Source: Actinocorallia herbida (GTDB lineage: Bacteria > Actinomycetota > Actinomycetes > Streptosporangiales > Streptosporangiaceae). From it: a DNA stretch of 64,000 nt. The stretch lies in assembly GCF_003751225.1 (NCBI RefSeq), contig NZ_RJKE01000001.1:124001-188000 (forward strand), in the 5' to 3' direction. Shown here in pieces: positions 25,019 through 33,152 of this stretch (its first letter is position 1; each line of letters opens with the position of its first letter). The notes under the pieces were generated by a model. The model saw only the letters and a program-made list of their open reading frames with translations. It made no database searches and had not been told where the DNA came from. The translations under genes were made by a program, and so were the position numbers.

Positions 25019-25204
25019 AGGTGCCGCCCGCAGTGGGAGGAAAGCGGCTATACGTTCCCCTGCGGTGCTGCCGACTCCCATAGCGGGCGGCACCTACTGA
25101 TGAGGCGGCTCACCTCGCCGCCACCCACCCCGGCTCCGTACCAAGAGCCGGGAACCGGCCGGCGGCCGCGCGGACAACCTCCCGCGGCCTGCCGGTCCTT
25201 TTTT
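25019..25204 (+). ncRNA. Candidate structured RNA of about 186 nt ending in an intrinsic terminator
   Basis: Four consecutive hairpins follow tam. Hairpin 1 closes with a perfect 13-bp stem (25019-25031 with 25083-25095) and continues inside with 7 and 5 pairs. Hairpin 2 pairs 25104-25108 with 25118-25122. Hairpin 3 is a perfect 8-bp stem (25129-25136 with 25145-25152). Hairpin 4 pairs ACCGGC (25154) with GCCGGT (25191) plus GGCCGCG with CGCGGCC, and is followed by T6 at 25199-25204, the only classical T-tract terminator I see in the window. It matches no RNA family I know. It could instead be an elaborate 3' end of the tam mRNA; no separate promoter is obvious. Confidence 0.45.
25154..25204 (+). 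terminator. Rho-independent terminator with T6 tract
   Basis: Stem of 6 plus 7 pairs with a small internal bulge, 12-nt loop, then CCTTTTTT. It ends either the tam transcript or the candidate RNA described above. Confidence 0.8.
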
Positions 25205-25276
25205 GTGCGGTCCCGGGGCGCGCGGCGCCCGGCCGGAGCGAATTCGACGACATTTTCGACCCAGGGGTTAACGGGT

Positions 25277-25307
25277 GTTCACAACCTGTGGTGAATGCAT
25301 GTTCACC
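25277..25307. promoter_or_regulatory. Triple alternating half-sites upstream of the desaturase gene
   Basis: GTTCAC (25277), GGTGAA (25290) and TTCACC (25302) alternate in orientation, forming two overlapping inverted repeats, one of them GGTGAA-N6-TTCACC. This is the kind of operator a TetR dimer pair would bind; the two TetR genes downstream of the desaturase are candidates. It lies about 100-130 bp before the start codon. Confidence 0.4.
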
Positions 25308-25410
25308 CTTTGTGCCGGCGAATTTGCTGTCCGGAGTCTTCCAGCCTTACGAGACCGTAGGTTACGGTGGCGTAGAAACCGCCCGCCCACCCCGGACGAG
25401 AGACGACCAC

Positions 25411-26343
25411 GTGACCGCTACTCCCATCGCCGGCGCCGCACCGCTGGACGACCTGTCAGACAGCCGCAACGGTCTCAAGCACAAGATCCTCGTCGCGCTC
25501 TTCACCGGCGTGCCGTTCCTCGCCCTGCTGGCCGCCGTGCCGGTCGCCTGGGGCAGGTTCCTCGGCTGGACGGACATCATCATCGCGGCGGTGTTCTACT
25601 TCCTCTCCGCGGGCGGGATCACCGTCGGCTACCACCGCTACTTCACGCACGGCTCCTTCAAGGTCGGCCGCGCCATGCGCATCGCCCTCGCGATCGCCGG
25701 GGGGCTGGCGATCGAGGGCCCGGTGCTGAACTGGGTCGCCGACCACCGCAGGCACCACAAGTTCTCCGACAAGGAGGGCGACCCGCATTCGCCGTGGAAG
25801 TACGGCGACAGCGCCGCCGCCCTCTTCAAGGGCCTCGTCTGGTCGCACTACGGCTGGCTGTACGCGGCCAAGGCCACCAACGTCGACAAGTACGCCAAGG
25901 ACCTCAAGGCCGACCGCGACCTCCTGTGGCTCCACAACAACTTCGGCCTGCTCGTCACGGGAACGTTCCTGGTGCCCGCCGCGATCGGCGGCCTGGTCAC
26001 CTGGTCGTGGGCCGGGTTCTTCACCGCGCTGTTCTGGGCGGGTTTCGTGCGGGTCTGCCTGGTCCAGCACGTCACCTGGTCGATCAACTCGATCTGCCAC
26101 ACCTTCGGCGACACCCCGTTCGCCTCCCGCGACCAGTCGCGCAACGTGTGGTGGCTGGCGATCCCGTCGCTGGGCGAGTCCTGGCACAACCTCCACCACG
26201 CCGACCCCACCGCCGCCCGCCACGGCGTCGGCAAGGGGCAGCTCGACATCAGCGCCCGGACCATCTGGATCTTCGAGAAGCTCGGTCTCGCCTGGGATGT
26301 GCGTTGGCCGACTCGTGAGCGGTTGGACGCCAAGCGCGCCTAA
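25411..26343 (+). CDS. Acyl-CoA (stearoyl-CoA-type) delta-9 desaturase
   Basis: 310 residues from GTG 25411. A longer frame from GTG 25288 exists, but it crosses the promoter region. This integral-membrane di-iron desaturase has the three His boxes HRYFTH (75-80), HRRHH (112-116) and HNLHH (259-263), plus the His in WSINSICH. Four hydrophobic segments occur around 35-70 and 175-215. It introduces a cis double bond into fatty acyl chains to adjust membrane fluidity. The two TetR genes follow directly, the first with its promoter overlapping the desaturase stop, so regulation by one or both is likely. Confidence 0.9.
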   Translation: MTATPIAGAAPLDDLSDSRNGLKHKILVALFTGVPFLALLAAVPVAWGRFLGWTDIIIAAVFYFLSAGGITVGYHRYFTHGSFKVGRAMRIALAIAGGLAIEGPVLNWVADHRRHHKFSDKEGDPHSPWKYGDSAAALFKGLVWSHYGWLYAAKATNVDKYAKDLKADRDLLWLHNNFGLLVTGTFLVPAAIGGLVTWSWAGFFTALFWAGFVRVCLVQHVTWSINSICHTFGDTPFASRDQSRNVWWLAIPSLGESWHNLHHADPTAARHGVGKGQLDISARTIWIFEKLGLAWDVRWPTRERLDAKRA

Positions 26344-26346
26344 GGT
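26341..26346 (+). promoter_or_regulatory. Possible leaderless -10 box (TAAGGT) of the first TetR gene
   Basis: TAAGGT overlaps the desaturase stop codon TAA and is 8 bp before the ATG at 26355. There is no Shine-Dalgarno, so the TetR gene may have its own leaderless transcript. Confidence 0.35.
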
Positions 26347-26354
26347 CTTAGGCC

Positions 26355-27098
26355 ATGAGCGACTCCCGAAGACGGCGGATGTCCGGAAGCGAACGACGGG
26401 AGCAGCTCCTCGGCGTAGGCCGGGAGCTGTTCGCCGTCCGCGGCTTCGACGGGACGTCGGTCGAGGAGATCGCGGCGAGGGCCGGGGTGTCCAAGCCCGT
26501 CGTGTACGAGCATTTCGGCGGCAAGGAAGGGCTGTACGCCGTCGTCGTCGACCGGGAGATGGAGCGCCTCCAGTCCCTGGTGACCACCGCGCTGGCCACG
26601 GAGGCCGGCTACCGGCGCAAGCTGGAGCTGGCCGCCCTGGCGCTGCTGGAGTACATCGAGGAGAGCACCGCGGGGTTCCGCATCCTCGTCCGCGACTCCC
26701 ACGCCGCCTCCGGGGCGGGCAGCTACGCGAGCCTCCTGTCGGAGATCGCGGGCGAGGTCGAGGGCCTGCTCGGACGTGAGTTCGATCACCACGGCCTGGA
26801 CGAGAAGTCGGCGCCGATGTACGCCCAGATGCTCGTCGGGATGATCGCGCTCACCGGCCAGTGGTGGCTGGACAGCAGACGTCCCCGCCGTGAGGACGTC
26901 GCCGCGCATGTGGTGAACCTCGCGTGGAACGGCCTGTCCCAGCTGGAGGAACGGCCGACCCTGGATCCGCGCCGCAGGGCCAAGGAGCGCGAGAAGGCCG
27001 AACGCCGCCAGGAGAAGGACAGGGCGAGGGCCGAAAAGGTACTGGAGAAGGCGCGTCGCAAGGCAGGCACGCGGGGGGAAGCCCCCGCGGAAGCCTGA
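26355..27098 (+). CDS. TetR/AcrR-family transcriptional regulator (copy A)
   Basis: 247 residues. The N-terminal DNA-binding domain is RREQLLGVGRELFAVRGFDG followed by the recognition part EEIAARAGVSKPVVYEHFGG and KEGLYAVVV. The ligand domain has EYIEESTAGFRILVRDSHAA and QMLVGMIALTGQWWLD. The last ~40 residues are a Lys/Arg/Glu-rich, probably coiled-coil tail (RRAKEREKAERRQEKDRARA) that copy B lacks. It lies 11 bp after the desaturase and 24 bp before its near-duplicate. It probably senses acyl-CoA or a fatty acid and controls the desaturase, as is known for TetR regulators paired with desaturases in other actinobacteria; this role is inferred from context. Confidence 0.87.
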   Translation: MSDSRRRRMSGSERREQLLGVGRELFAVRGFDGTSVEEIAARAGVSKPVVYEHFGGKEGLYAVVVDREMERLQSLVTTALATEAGYRRKLELAALALLEYIEESTAGFRILVRDSHAASGAGSYASLLSEIAGEVEGLLGREFDHHGLDEKSAPMYAQMLVGMIALTGQWWLDSRRPRREDVAAHVVNLAWNGLSQLEERPTLDPRRRAKEREKAERRQEKDRARAEKVLEKARRKAGTRGEAPAEA

Positions 27099-27122
27099 TC
27101 GAGAGCACGGGATGATGATCTG

Positions 27123-27752
27123 ATGGCGGAGCGGCGCAAGCGGATGACGGGCAAGGAGCGGCGGGAGCAGCTGATCGAGATCGGTCGCGCCCTGTTCGCC
27201 CAGCGCGGCTTCGACGGCACGGCGGTCGAGGAGATCGCGGCCAAGGCGGGGGTGTCCAAGCCCGTCGTGTACGAGCATTTCGGCGGCAAGGAAGGGCTGT
27301 ACGCCGTCGTCGTCGACCGGGAGATGACCCGTCTGCTCGGCATGGTCACCCAGGGCATGTCCGACGGGATCCACTACCGGGGCAAGCTCGAAGGCGCGGC
27401 CCTCGCCCTGCTGGAGTACATCGAGGAGAGCACCGACGGGTTCCGCATCCTCGTCCGGGACTCCCACGCCGCCTCCGGGACGGGCACCTTCGCCAGCCTG
27501 ATCAGCGATATCGCCACCCACGTGGAGTACCTTCTCGCCGACGAGTTCGAGAAGCACGGCAGGGACGGCCGCCTGGCCCCGATGTACGCCCAGATGCTCG
27601 TGGGAATGGTCGCCATGACGGGCCAGTGGTGGCTGGAGGTCCGCAGGCCCCGCCGCGAAGAGGTCGCCGCCCACCTGGTGAACCTCGCCTGGAACGGCCT
27701 GTCCGACCTGGAGGCCACCCCCCGCCTCCGACCGAGGTCACGCCGCACCTGA
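27123..27752 (+). CDS. TetR/AcrR-family transcriptional regulator (copy B)
   Basis: 209 residues, a tandem paralogue of the gene at 26355. Both share RREQL at the N-terminus, AGVSKPVVYEHFGGKEGLYA in the recognition helix region, EYIEEST-GFRILVRDSHAAS, and PMYAQMLVGM--TGQWWL. Residues around the recognition helix are encoded by a 78-bp stretch identical in DNA between the copies (26484-26561 and 27249-27326). An identical recognition helix implies both bind the same operator. It lacks the charged C-terminal tail of copy A. Its ATG at 27123 follows GATGATGATCTG without a clear ribosome site. Confidence 0.87.
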   Translation: MAERRKRMTGKERREQLIEIGRALFAQRGFDGTAVEEIAAKAGVSKPVVYEHFGGKEGLYAVVVDREMTRLLGMVTQGMSDGIHYRGKLEGAALALLEYIEESTDGFRILVRDSHAASGTGTFASLISDIATHVEYLLADEFEKHGRDGRLAPMYAQMLVGMVAMTGQWWLEVRRPRREEVAAHLVNLAWNGLSDLEATPRLRPRSRRT

Positions 27753-27826
27753 GTCCTTGCCGCCCTCCGGGCCGAAAAGACCTTGCTCGGACCGGTATCG
27801 TGGCTTCAGCCGCGGGTTCGCGGCGG

Positions 27827-27898
27827 TCCGGCGTGGTGTAATCGGCAGCACTAGGGTTTTTGGTGCCCTCTGTTCAGGTTCGAGTCCTGGCGCCGGAG
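27827..27898 (+). tRNA. tRNA-Gln (anticodon UUG)
   Basis: Acceptor arms TCCGGCG (27827-27833) and CGCCGGA (27891-27897) pair over 7 bp, followed by discriminator G. The anticodon stem AGGGT/GCCCT encloses the loop TTTTGGT, giving anticodon TTG after the invariant T33. The T-arm holds GTTCGAGTC. No CCA is encoded. A tRNA-Gln next to glmU is a conserved actinobacterial arrangement. Confidence 0.95.
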
Positions 27899-28109
27899 CC
27901 GCTCTTCTGTGTGTTCGTGGGGCTGCCGGTGCGGGCGGTCCTCCGCCCGGGCGGTACTCTTTGTTCATGTCAGGTGGGTTACGCCCTGGCGAAGCTTCTC
28001 TACCGCTCGTCCACTGAGAGCGGTCCCGCCAAGCGTCGTCCCACCTGCGCCGCAGTCGTCCGTCATGAGACATCGCTCAGTCCCGTCCGCGAAGCCCAGG
28101 AGCCACTCT

Positions 28110-29549
28110 GTGAGCCCGGCCGCAGTCATCGTCCTCGCCGCGGGCGAGGGCACCCGGATGAAGTCCCGCACCTCGAAGGTCCTCCATGAGATCGGTGGCA
28201 GGAGCATGCTCGGGCATGTCCTCGCCGCCTCCCAGACCCTGCTTCCCGAGCGCCTGGTCGTCGTCGTAGGGCACCGCCGCGACCAGGTGATCGCCCACCT
28301 GGCCGAGGTCGCGCCGGACGCCGTCCCGGTCGTCCAGGAGACGCAGGGCGGGACGGGCCACGCGGTCCGCGTCGCGCTGGCGGACTCCGGGCCGCTGGAA
28401 GGCACCGTGGTGGTCACCAACGGCGACCACCCGCTGATCACCGGCGAGACCCTCCAGGGCCTCATCGCCGCGCACGAACGGGACGGCAACGCCGTCACCG
28501 TCATGACCACCGAGGTGCCCGACCCCACCGGATACGGCCGCGTCCTGCGCGGCCTGGACGGCGCGGTCACCGGCATCGTCGAGCACAAGGACGCCACCGA
28601 GGGGCAGCGTGCGATCGCCGAGATCAACGTCGGCATGTACGCGTTCGACGGCGCCCTGCTGGACGGGGCCCTGAAGCGCCTCACCACCGACAACGCGGGC
28701 GGCGAGGAGTACCTCACCGACGTCCTGGGGATCCTGCGCGGCGACGGGCACCGCGTGGGCGCCTCCGTGGTCGCCGATTGGATCGAGACACAGGGCGTCA
28801 ACGACCGCGTCCAGCTCGCCGCGGCGCGCAGGCAGCTCAACGACCGGGTGCTCGAGCGCCTCATGCGCGAGGGCGTGACGGTCGTCGATCCGCAGACCGC
28901 CTGGGTGGACGTGCAGGTGCAGGTCGAGGCGGATGCCACCCTCCTTCCGAACGTCCAGCTGCACGGCGGTACGGTGGTCCGCGCGGGCGCGCAGGTCGGT
29001 CCGGACACCACGCTGACCGACACCGTCGTCGGCGAGGACGCCCGGGTGTTCCGCACCGTGGCGGAGGGGGCCGAGATCGGCCCCGAGGCCTCGGTGGGCC
29101 CGTACACCTATCTCCGTCCGGGCACCAGGCTGGGCCGCAAGGCCAAGGCCGGGACCTACGTGGAGATCAAGAACTCCGAAGTGGGCGAGGGGTCGAAGGT
29201 GCCGCACCTGACGTATGTCGGGGACGCCACCATCGGCACCGGCTCGAACATCGGGGCCGGCAGCGTCTTCGTGAACTACGACGGCGTCGCCAAGCACCGC
29301 ACCGTCGTGGGCGACCACGTCCGCGTCGGCAGCGACAACATGCTCGTGGCCCCCGTCACCATCGGCGACGGGAGCTACACAGCGGCCGGATCAGTGATCA
29401 TCAAGGATGTACCGCCCGGGGCTATGGCCGTGGCCCGCGGGCAGCAGCGCAACGTTGAGGGCTGGGTCGAGCGCAGGCGCGCCGGTACTCCTGCCGCAGA
29501 AGCGGCAAAACGGGCGCGTGAGAACAACACCCAGGAGGGGGACAAGTGA
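28110..29549 (+). CDS. glmU: Bifunctional UDP-N-acetylglucosamine pyrophosphorylase / glucosamine-1-phosphate N-acetyltransferase
   Basis: 479 residues from GTG 28110, with CAGGAG 8 bp upstream; a longer frame exists but has no ribosome site. GlmU makes UDP-GlcNAc for peptidoglycan and other glycans. The N-terminal uridyltransferase has [32 protein letters not shown] and [11 protein letters not shown]. The C-terminal half is a left-handed beta-helix of hexapeptide repeats with the acetyltransferase site [20 protein letters not shown] and [17 protein letters not shown]. The last ~30 residues are a charged tail usual for actinobacteria. The stop overlaps the prs start by 4 bp (GTGA). Confidence 0.96.
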   Translation: MSPAAVIVLAAGEGTRMKSRTSKVLHEIGGRSMLGHVLAASQTLLPERLVVVVGHRRDQVIAHLAEVAPDAVPVVQETQGGTGHAVRVALADSGPLEGTVVVTNGDHPLITGETLQGLIAAHERDGNAVTVMTTEVPDPTGYGRVLRGLDGAVTGIVEHKDATEGQRAIAEINVGMYAFDGALLDGALKRLTTDNAGGEEYLTDVLGILRGDGHRVGASVVADWIETQGVNDRVQLAAARRQLNDRVLERLMREGVTVVDPQTAWVDVQVQVEADATLLPNVQLHGGTVVRAGAQVGPDTTLTDTVVGEDARVFRTVAEGAEIGPEASVGPYTYLRPGTRLGRKAKAGTYVEIKNSEVGEGSKVPHLTYVGDATIGTGSNIGAGSVFVNYDGVAKHRTVVGDHVRVGSDNMLVAPVTIGDGSYTAAGSVIIKDVPPGAMAVARGQQRNVEGWVERRRAGTPAAEAAKRARENNTQEGDK

Positions 29550-30523
29550 GCGGGATCAAAACACAGTCCGTGAGAAAGCTGATGCTCTTCTCGGGCCGCG
29601 CATATCCGGAGCTCGCCAAAGAGGTCGCCGTCAACCTCGACTGCGAGCTCGTGCCGACCGCCGCCTACGACTTCGCCAACGGCGAGACGTTCGTGCGGTT
29701 CCTCGAGTCGGTCCGCGGCAGCGACGCGTTCGTGATCCAGAGCCACACGGCTCCGATCAACCAGTGGATCATGGAACAGCTGATCATGGTGGACGCGCTC
29801 AAGCGCGCCAGCGCCCGGCGCATCACCGTGGTCGCGCCGTTCTTCGGCTACGCCCGGCAGGACAAGAAGCACCGCGGCCGCGAGCCGATCTCCGCGCGCC
29901 TCATGGCGGACCTGTTCAAGACCGCGGGCGCCGACCGGCTCATCACCGTCGACCTGCACACCGCGCAGATCCAGGGCTTCTTCGACGGCCCCGTCGACCA
30001 CCTGTTCGCCCTTGAACTGCTGGCCGACCACGTCGCGAAGACCCTCGACACCTCACAGGTGACGGTCGTCGCGCCCGACGCCGGCCGCGTCCGCGTCGCC
30101 GAGCGCTGGACCGACCGCCTCGGCTGCCCGCTGGCGATCATCCACAAGCGCCGTGACCCGCTGGTCGCCAACGAGGTCAAGGTCTTCGAGGTCGTCGGCC
30201 AGGTCGAGGGCCGCACCTGCGTCATCGTCGACGACATGATCGACACCGGCGGCACCATCGTGAAGGCCGCCGAGGCGCTGTTCGAGCAGGGCGCCGCCCG
30301 CGTCGTCGTCACCGCGACCCACGGCGTGCTGTCCGGCCCGGCGGTGGACCGCCTGAAGAACTCCCGGATCTCCGAAGTGGTGCTCACCAACACCCTGCCG
30401 ATCCCGGCCGAGAAGCAGTTCGACAAGCTCACCATCCTGTCGATCGCCCCGCTGCTGGCCAGCGCCATCAACGAGGTCTTCCACGACGGTTCGGTCACCT
30501 CCCTCTTCGACGGCGAAGGCTGA
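29546..30523 (+). CDS. prs: Ribose-phosphate pyrophosphokinase
   Basis: 325 residues from GTG 29546, overlapping glmU by 4 bp. The enzyme makes PRPP from ribose 5-phosphate and ATP for nucleotide, His and Trp synthesis. Key regions: [37 protein letters not shown], the ATP/regulatory region [37 protein letters not shown], and the PRPP-binding loop [19 protein letters not shown]. Length is normal for class I enzymes. In actinobacteria glmU-prs-rplY-pth is a standard order. A strong hairpin 59 bp downstream probably ends the transcript before rplY. Confidence 0.96.
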   Translation: MSGIKTQSVRKLMLFSGRAYPELAKEVAVNLDCELVPTAAYDFANGETFVRFLESVRGSDAFVIQSHTAPINQWIMEQLIMVDALKRASARRITVVAPFFGYARQDKKHRGREPISARLMADLFKTAGADRLITVDLHTAQIQGFFDGPVDHLFALELLADHVAKTLDTSQVTVVAPDAGRVRVAERWTDRLGCPLAIIHKRRDPLVANEVKVFEVVGQVEGRTCVIVDDMIDTGGTIVKAAEALFEQGAARVVVTATHGVLSGPAVDRLKNSRISEVVLTNTLPIPAEKQFDKLTILSIAPLLASAINEVFHDGSVTSLFDGEG

Positions 30524-30581
30524 GTTGATCCGGCCTCACGGCTGTGCTGATTCGGCCTGACGGCCGGGCGCCTTGGATCCC

Positions 30582-30622
30582 GGCGCCGCCCCTGCGGCCT
30601 TGACGGCCTCCGGGGCGGCGCC
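30582..30622 (+). terminator. GC-rich hairpin after prs
   Basis: Perfect 11-bp stem GGCGCCGCCCC (30582-30592) with GGGGCGGCGCC (30612-30622); GGCC-TTGAC-GGCC inside can extend it. No T-tract. The remaining 30623-30902 holds further GC-rich repeats, a possible promoter and the rplY leader, but no gene. Confidence 0.5.
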
Positions 30623-30753
30623 GGGGCGCCCCGGCCGTCAGGCCCCTGAGGCTCGGCGCCGCCGGGCGCCCGCTCGCCAGGCCGCCGACTCCGCCGAGGG
30701 GTCGTGCCCCGTGCAGTCGGGGGCCCGGGGTCCGCTATGGTCCCCGGATCGGC

Positions 30754-30759
30754 TAGACT
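30754..30759 (+). promoter_or_regulatory. Possible -10 box (TAGACT) upstream of rplY
   Basis: TAGACT would give rplY an mRNA leader of about 140 nt, long enough for autogenous control of this ribosomal protein. No convincing -35 box is seen. Confidence 0.3.
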
Positions 30760-30902
30760 TCATGGACCGTGTGCGCCTCCTGCTGCGCGGCATGCCCGAA
30801 TAGACCGGGTCGCCTGTGCCGGAGATGCGCCGAGACGCCCTACGGAGGGCCGAGGTCTTACAAGCGTCAGTTCTTAACGAGTTTCCTTCAAGGAGTTTCG
30901 CC

Positions 30903-31523
30903 GTGTCCGAGGTACGCATCGCCGCCGAGCCGCGCTCCGAGTTCGGTAAGGGTGCCGCCCGGCGCACCCGTCGCGCCGGGAAGGTGCCGGCCGTTCTGTA
31001 CGGGCACGGCACCGACCCGCAGCACATCACGCTTCCGGGCCACGAGCTCATGCTCGCCCTGAAGACCCCGAACGTCCTCCTGCTCGTTTCGGGCCTGTCC
31101 GACGGCGACGAGCTCGCCCTGCCGAAGGACGTGCAGCGCGACCCGCTGAAGGGCTTCCTCGAGCACGTCGACCTGCTGCTGGTCAAGCGCGGCGAGAAGG
31201 TCACCGTGGACATCCCCGTCGTCACCACCGGCGACCTCGTCTCCGGCGGCCAGCTCGCGCAGGAGCTCACCGTCGTCTCCCTCGAGGCCGAGGCCACCCA
31301 CATCCCCACCGAGATCACCGTCGACCTGTCGACGCTGGCCGAGGGCGCCACGGTCCTGGTCAAGGACCTCGCCCTGCCGCGCGGCGTGACCATCGCCGGT
31401 GACGAGGACGCGCTGGTCCTGCAGATCACCGGCGTCCAGGAGGTCCAGGTCGAGGGCGAGGGCGAGGCCGCCGAGGCCGAGGCCGGCGAAGAGACCACCG
31501 AGGAGGCTCCGGCCGCGGAGTGA
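30903..31523 (+). CDS. rplY: 50S ribosomal protein L25/general stress protein Ctc
   Basis: 206 residues from GTG 30903, with AAGGAG 7 bp upstream; the in-frame ATG at 30816 lacks a ribosome site. The N-terminal ~95 residues are the 5S-rRNA-binding L25 domain (EVRIAAEPRSEFGKGAARRT, then AGKVPAVLYGHGTDPQHITL and LPKDVQRDPLKGFLEHVDLL). Residues 96-185 form the Ctc-type beta-barrel TL5 domain (GEKVTVDIPVVTTGD, TEITVDLSTLAEGATVLVKD). The end is an acidic Glu/Ala tail. It sits between two hairpins, so it may be a single-gene transcript. Confidence 0.95.
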   Translation: MSEVRIAAEPRSEFGKGAARRTRRAGKVPAVLYGHGTDPQHITLPGHELMLALKTPNVLLLVSGLSDGDELALPKDVQRDPLKGFLEHVDLLLVKRGEKVTVDIPVVTTGDLVSGGQLAQELTVVSLEAEATHIPTEITVDLSTLAEGATVLVKDLALPRGVTIAGDEDALVLQITGVQEVQVEGEGEAAEAEAGEETTEEAPAAE

Positions 31524-31551
31524 CGCGCCGAGCCCCTCGAAGGAGCTTTCC

Positions 31552-31592
31552 CCGAAGGCCCCGGAACGCCCTGCGCGTTCCGGGGCCTTCGG
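31552..31592 (+). terminator. 18-bp perfect hairpin between rplY and pth
   Basis: CCGAAGGCCCCGGAACGC (31552-31569) pairs fully with 31575-31592 across a 5-nt loop. No T-tract follows. It is the most perfect stem in this block and separates rplY from pth. Confidence 0.7.
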
Positions 31593-31628
31593 CGGTGTCG
31601 GTCGGCGGCGACCGGCGACAATGAGCGG

Positions 31629-32249
31629 ATGATGCGCGGGATGTGGTTTCGCGGGAAGGACCGGGTGAGCGCGGTGGGCGAGGAGACCTGGCTGGTCGTC
31701 GGCCTCGGGAATCCCGGGCCGAAGTACGAGGCCACCCGGCACAACGCGGGCTTCCTGGTGCTCGATCTGCTCGCCGGGCGGACGGGCGGCAGGTTCAAGA
31801 CGCACAAGTCGCGGTGCGACGTGGTGGAGGGCAGGCTCGCGGGGGTCCGCGCGGTGCTGGCCAAGCCGCGCTCGTACATGAACGAGTCGGGCGGCCCGGT
31901 CAAGGCGCTGCGCGACTTCTACAAGATCCCCGACGAGCGCCTGCTGGTCGTGCACGACGAGCTGGACATCGACTTCGGCGCGGTGCGGCTCAAGCAGGGC
32001 GGGGGTGACAATGGCCACAACGGGCTCCGGTCGATCACCCGCTCGCTGGGCTCGAAGGACTACCTGCGGCTGCGCTTCGGGGTGGGCCGCCCGCCCGGCC
32101 GGATGGACGCCGCGGCGTTCGTCCTCAAGGAGTTCGCCGTTGCCGAGCGGCGCGAGCTCCCCTACTTCCTGGACCGGGCGGCGGACGCGGCCGAGGCGGT
32201 CCTCACGTCCGGCATCGCCGCGGCGCAGAACACTTTTCACGCACCGTAA
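31629..32249 (+). CDS. pth: Peptidyl-tRNA hydrolase
   Basis: 206 residues from ATG 31629; GACAAT 6 bp before it would give a leaderless mRNA. GTG 31665, with GGAAGGA upstream, is a plausible alternative and matches the usual N-terminus better. Pth releases tRNA from dropped-off peptidyl-tRNA. [20 protein letters not shown] carries the catalytic His, and [41 protein letters not shown] and FRFGVGRP-type sequence ([13 protein letters not shown]) complete the family motifs. In actinobacteria pth usually follows rplY, as here. Confidence 0.94.
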   Translation: MMRGMWFRGKDRVSAVGEETWLVVGLGNPGPKYEATRHNAGFLVLDLLAGRTGGRFKTHKSRCDVVEGRLAGVRAVLAKPRSYMNESGGPVKALRDFYKIPDERLLVVHDELDIDFGAVRLKQGGGDNGHNGLRSITRSLGSKDYLRLRFGVGRPPGRMDAAAFVLKEFAVAERRELPYFLDRAADAAEAVLTSGIAAAQNTFHAP

Positions 32250-32344
32250 CGGGCACACCCACCAATCCGGACAAAGTTCGGTTACCCATCTAATTCTCAT
32301 GCCCGGGTTCCCGATTCCTTGCAACAAGATCAACTTTGGCGGGA

Positions 32345-32350
32345 TACCCT
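32345..32350 (+). promoter_or_regulatory. Leaderless -10 box (TACCCT) of the cysQ-cysD-cysN operon
   Basis: TACCCT followed by 6 bp and the ATG of cysQ. TTGCAA at 32319-32324 could be the -35, though the 20-bp spacing is long; reading the -10 as GATACC gives 18 bp. Confidence 0.4.
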
Positions 32351-32356
32351 GTTCCG

Positions 32357-33151
32357 ATGACGGTTGATGACCACGACGTTGCCGAAGATCTCGCGACGCG
32401 TGCCGGCGAAGTGCTGCTCGCGCTGCGCGCCGAGCACGGATTCGCCGACGGTCCGGCGCTGAAGAAGGCCGGCGACCTCGGCTCGCACGAGTTCCTCATG
32501 GCCGAGCTCGCCGGGATCCGCCCCGCCGACGCCGTGCTGAGCGAAGAGGGCAAGGACGACCTCGTCCGGCTGGGCGCCGAGCGCGTCTGGATCGTGGACC
32601 CCCTCGACGGCACCCGCGAGTACAGCGAGGAAGGCCGCGACGACTGGGCCGTCCACGTCGCCCTTTACGAGAAGGGCGCCCTGGCCGCCGGCGCCGTGGC
32701 GCTGCCCGCGCAGGGCCGCACCCTGAGCACCCGCCCCGGCTCGCCGCTCCTGGCCGATCTGACGGCCCGCTTCGCCGCCCCGCCCGCGGACATCCTGGAC
32801 AAGCGCGCCCCCGTGCGCATCGTGGTGAGCCGGACCCGGCCGCCGCAGGTCGTCGCGCAGTTGCGCGAGCACCTGCACGCCGCGGGGTACACCACCGAGC
32901 TCGTGCCCATGGGCTCGGCCGGTGCGAAGATCGCCGCGGTCCTCCTCGGCGACGCCGACGTCTATGTGCACGCAGGCGGCCAGTACGAGTGGGACAACGC
33001 GGCCCCCGCCGCCGTCTCGCTCGCCGCGGGAGCGCACGCGAGCCGGATCGACGGGGCTGAGCTGCGCTACAACGCAGAGGACCCCTACTTGCCGGATATC
33101 CTTGTGTGCCACCCCGCCCTCTCCGATTTGATCTTGGCTGGAGTTCGCTGA
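32357..33151 (+). CDS. cysQ: 3'(2'),5'-bisphosphate nucleotidase of the CysQ type
   Basis: 264 residues from ATG 32357. Member of the inositol-monophosphatase-like, Mg2+-dependent, Li+-sensitive phosphatases: LSEEGKDD with the metal-binding Glu, the signature WIVDPLDGTREY, and the second metal site GGQYEWDNAAPAAV near the C-terminus. CysQ hydrolyses 3'-phosphoadenosine 5'-phosphate (or PAPS) formed in sulfate metabolism. It is the first gene of a tight operon: cysD starts 1 bp after its stop. This linkage to the sulfate adenylyltransferase genes supports the sulfur role over an inositol-phosphatase role. Confidence 0.9.
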   Translation: MTVDDHDVAEDLATRAGEVLLALRAEHGFADGPALKKAGDLGSHEFLMAELAGIRPADAVLSEEGKDDLVRLGAERVWIVDPLDGTREYSEEGRDDWAVHVALYEKGALAAGAVALPAQGRTLSTRPGSPLLADLTARFAAPPADILDKRAPVRIVVSRTRPPQVVAQLREHLHAAGYTTELVPMGSAGAKIAAVLLGDADVYVHAGGQYEWDNAAPAAVSLAAGAHASRIDGAELRYNAEDPYLPDILVCHPALSDLILAGVR

Positions 33152-33152
33152 C

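Noticed and set aside
25019-25204. 6S, SRP (4.5S) or RNase P RNA
   Set aside because: It lacks the SRP core (GGUCAGG...GGAAGGAAGCAGC), the RNase P conserved segments and the single long rod of 6S RNA; it is a row of separate hairpins.
27909-28109. Extended N-terminus for glmU
   Set aside because: The frame stays open upstream to 27909 but overlaps the tRNA-Gln region's 3' flank and has no ribosome site; GTG 28110 has CAGGAG and gives the normal start.
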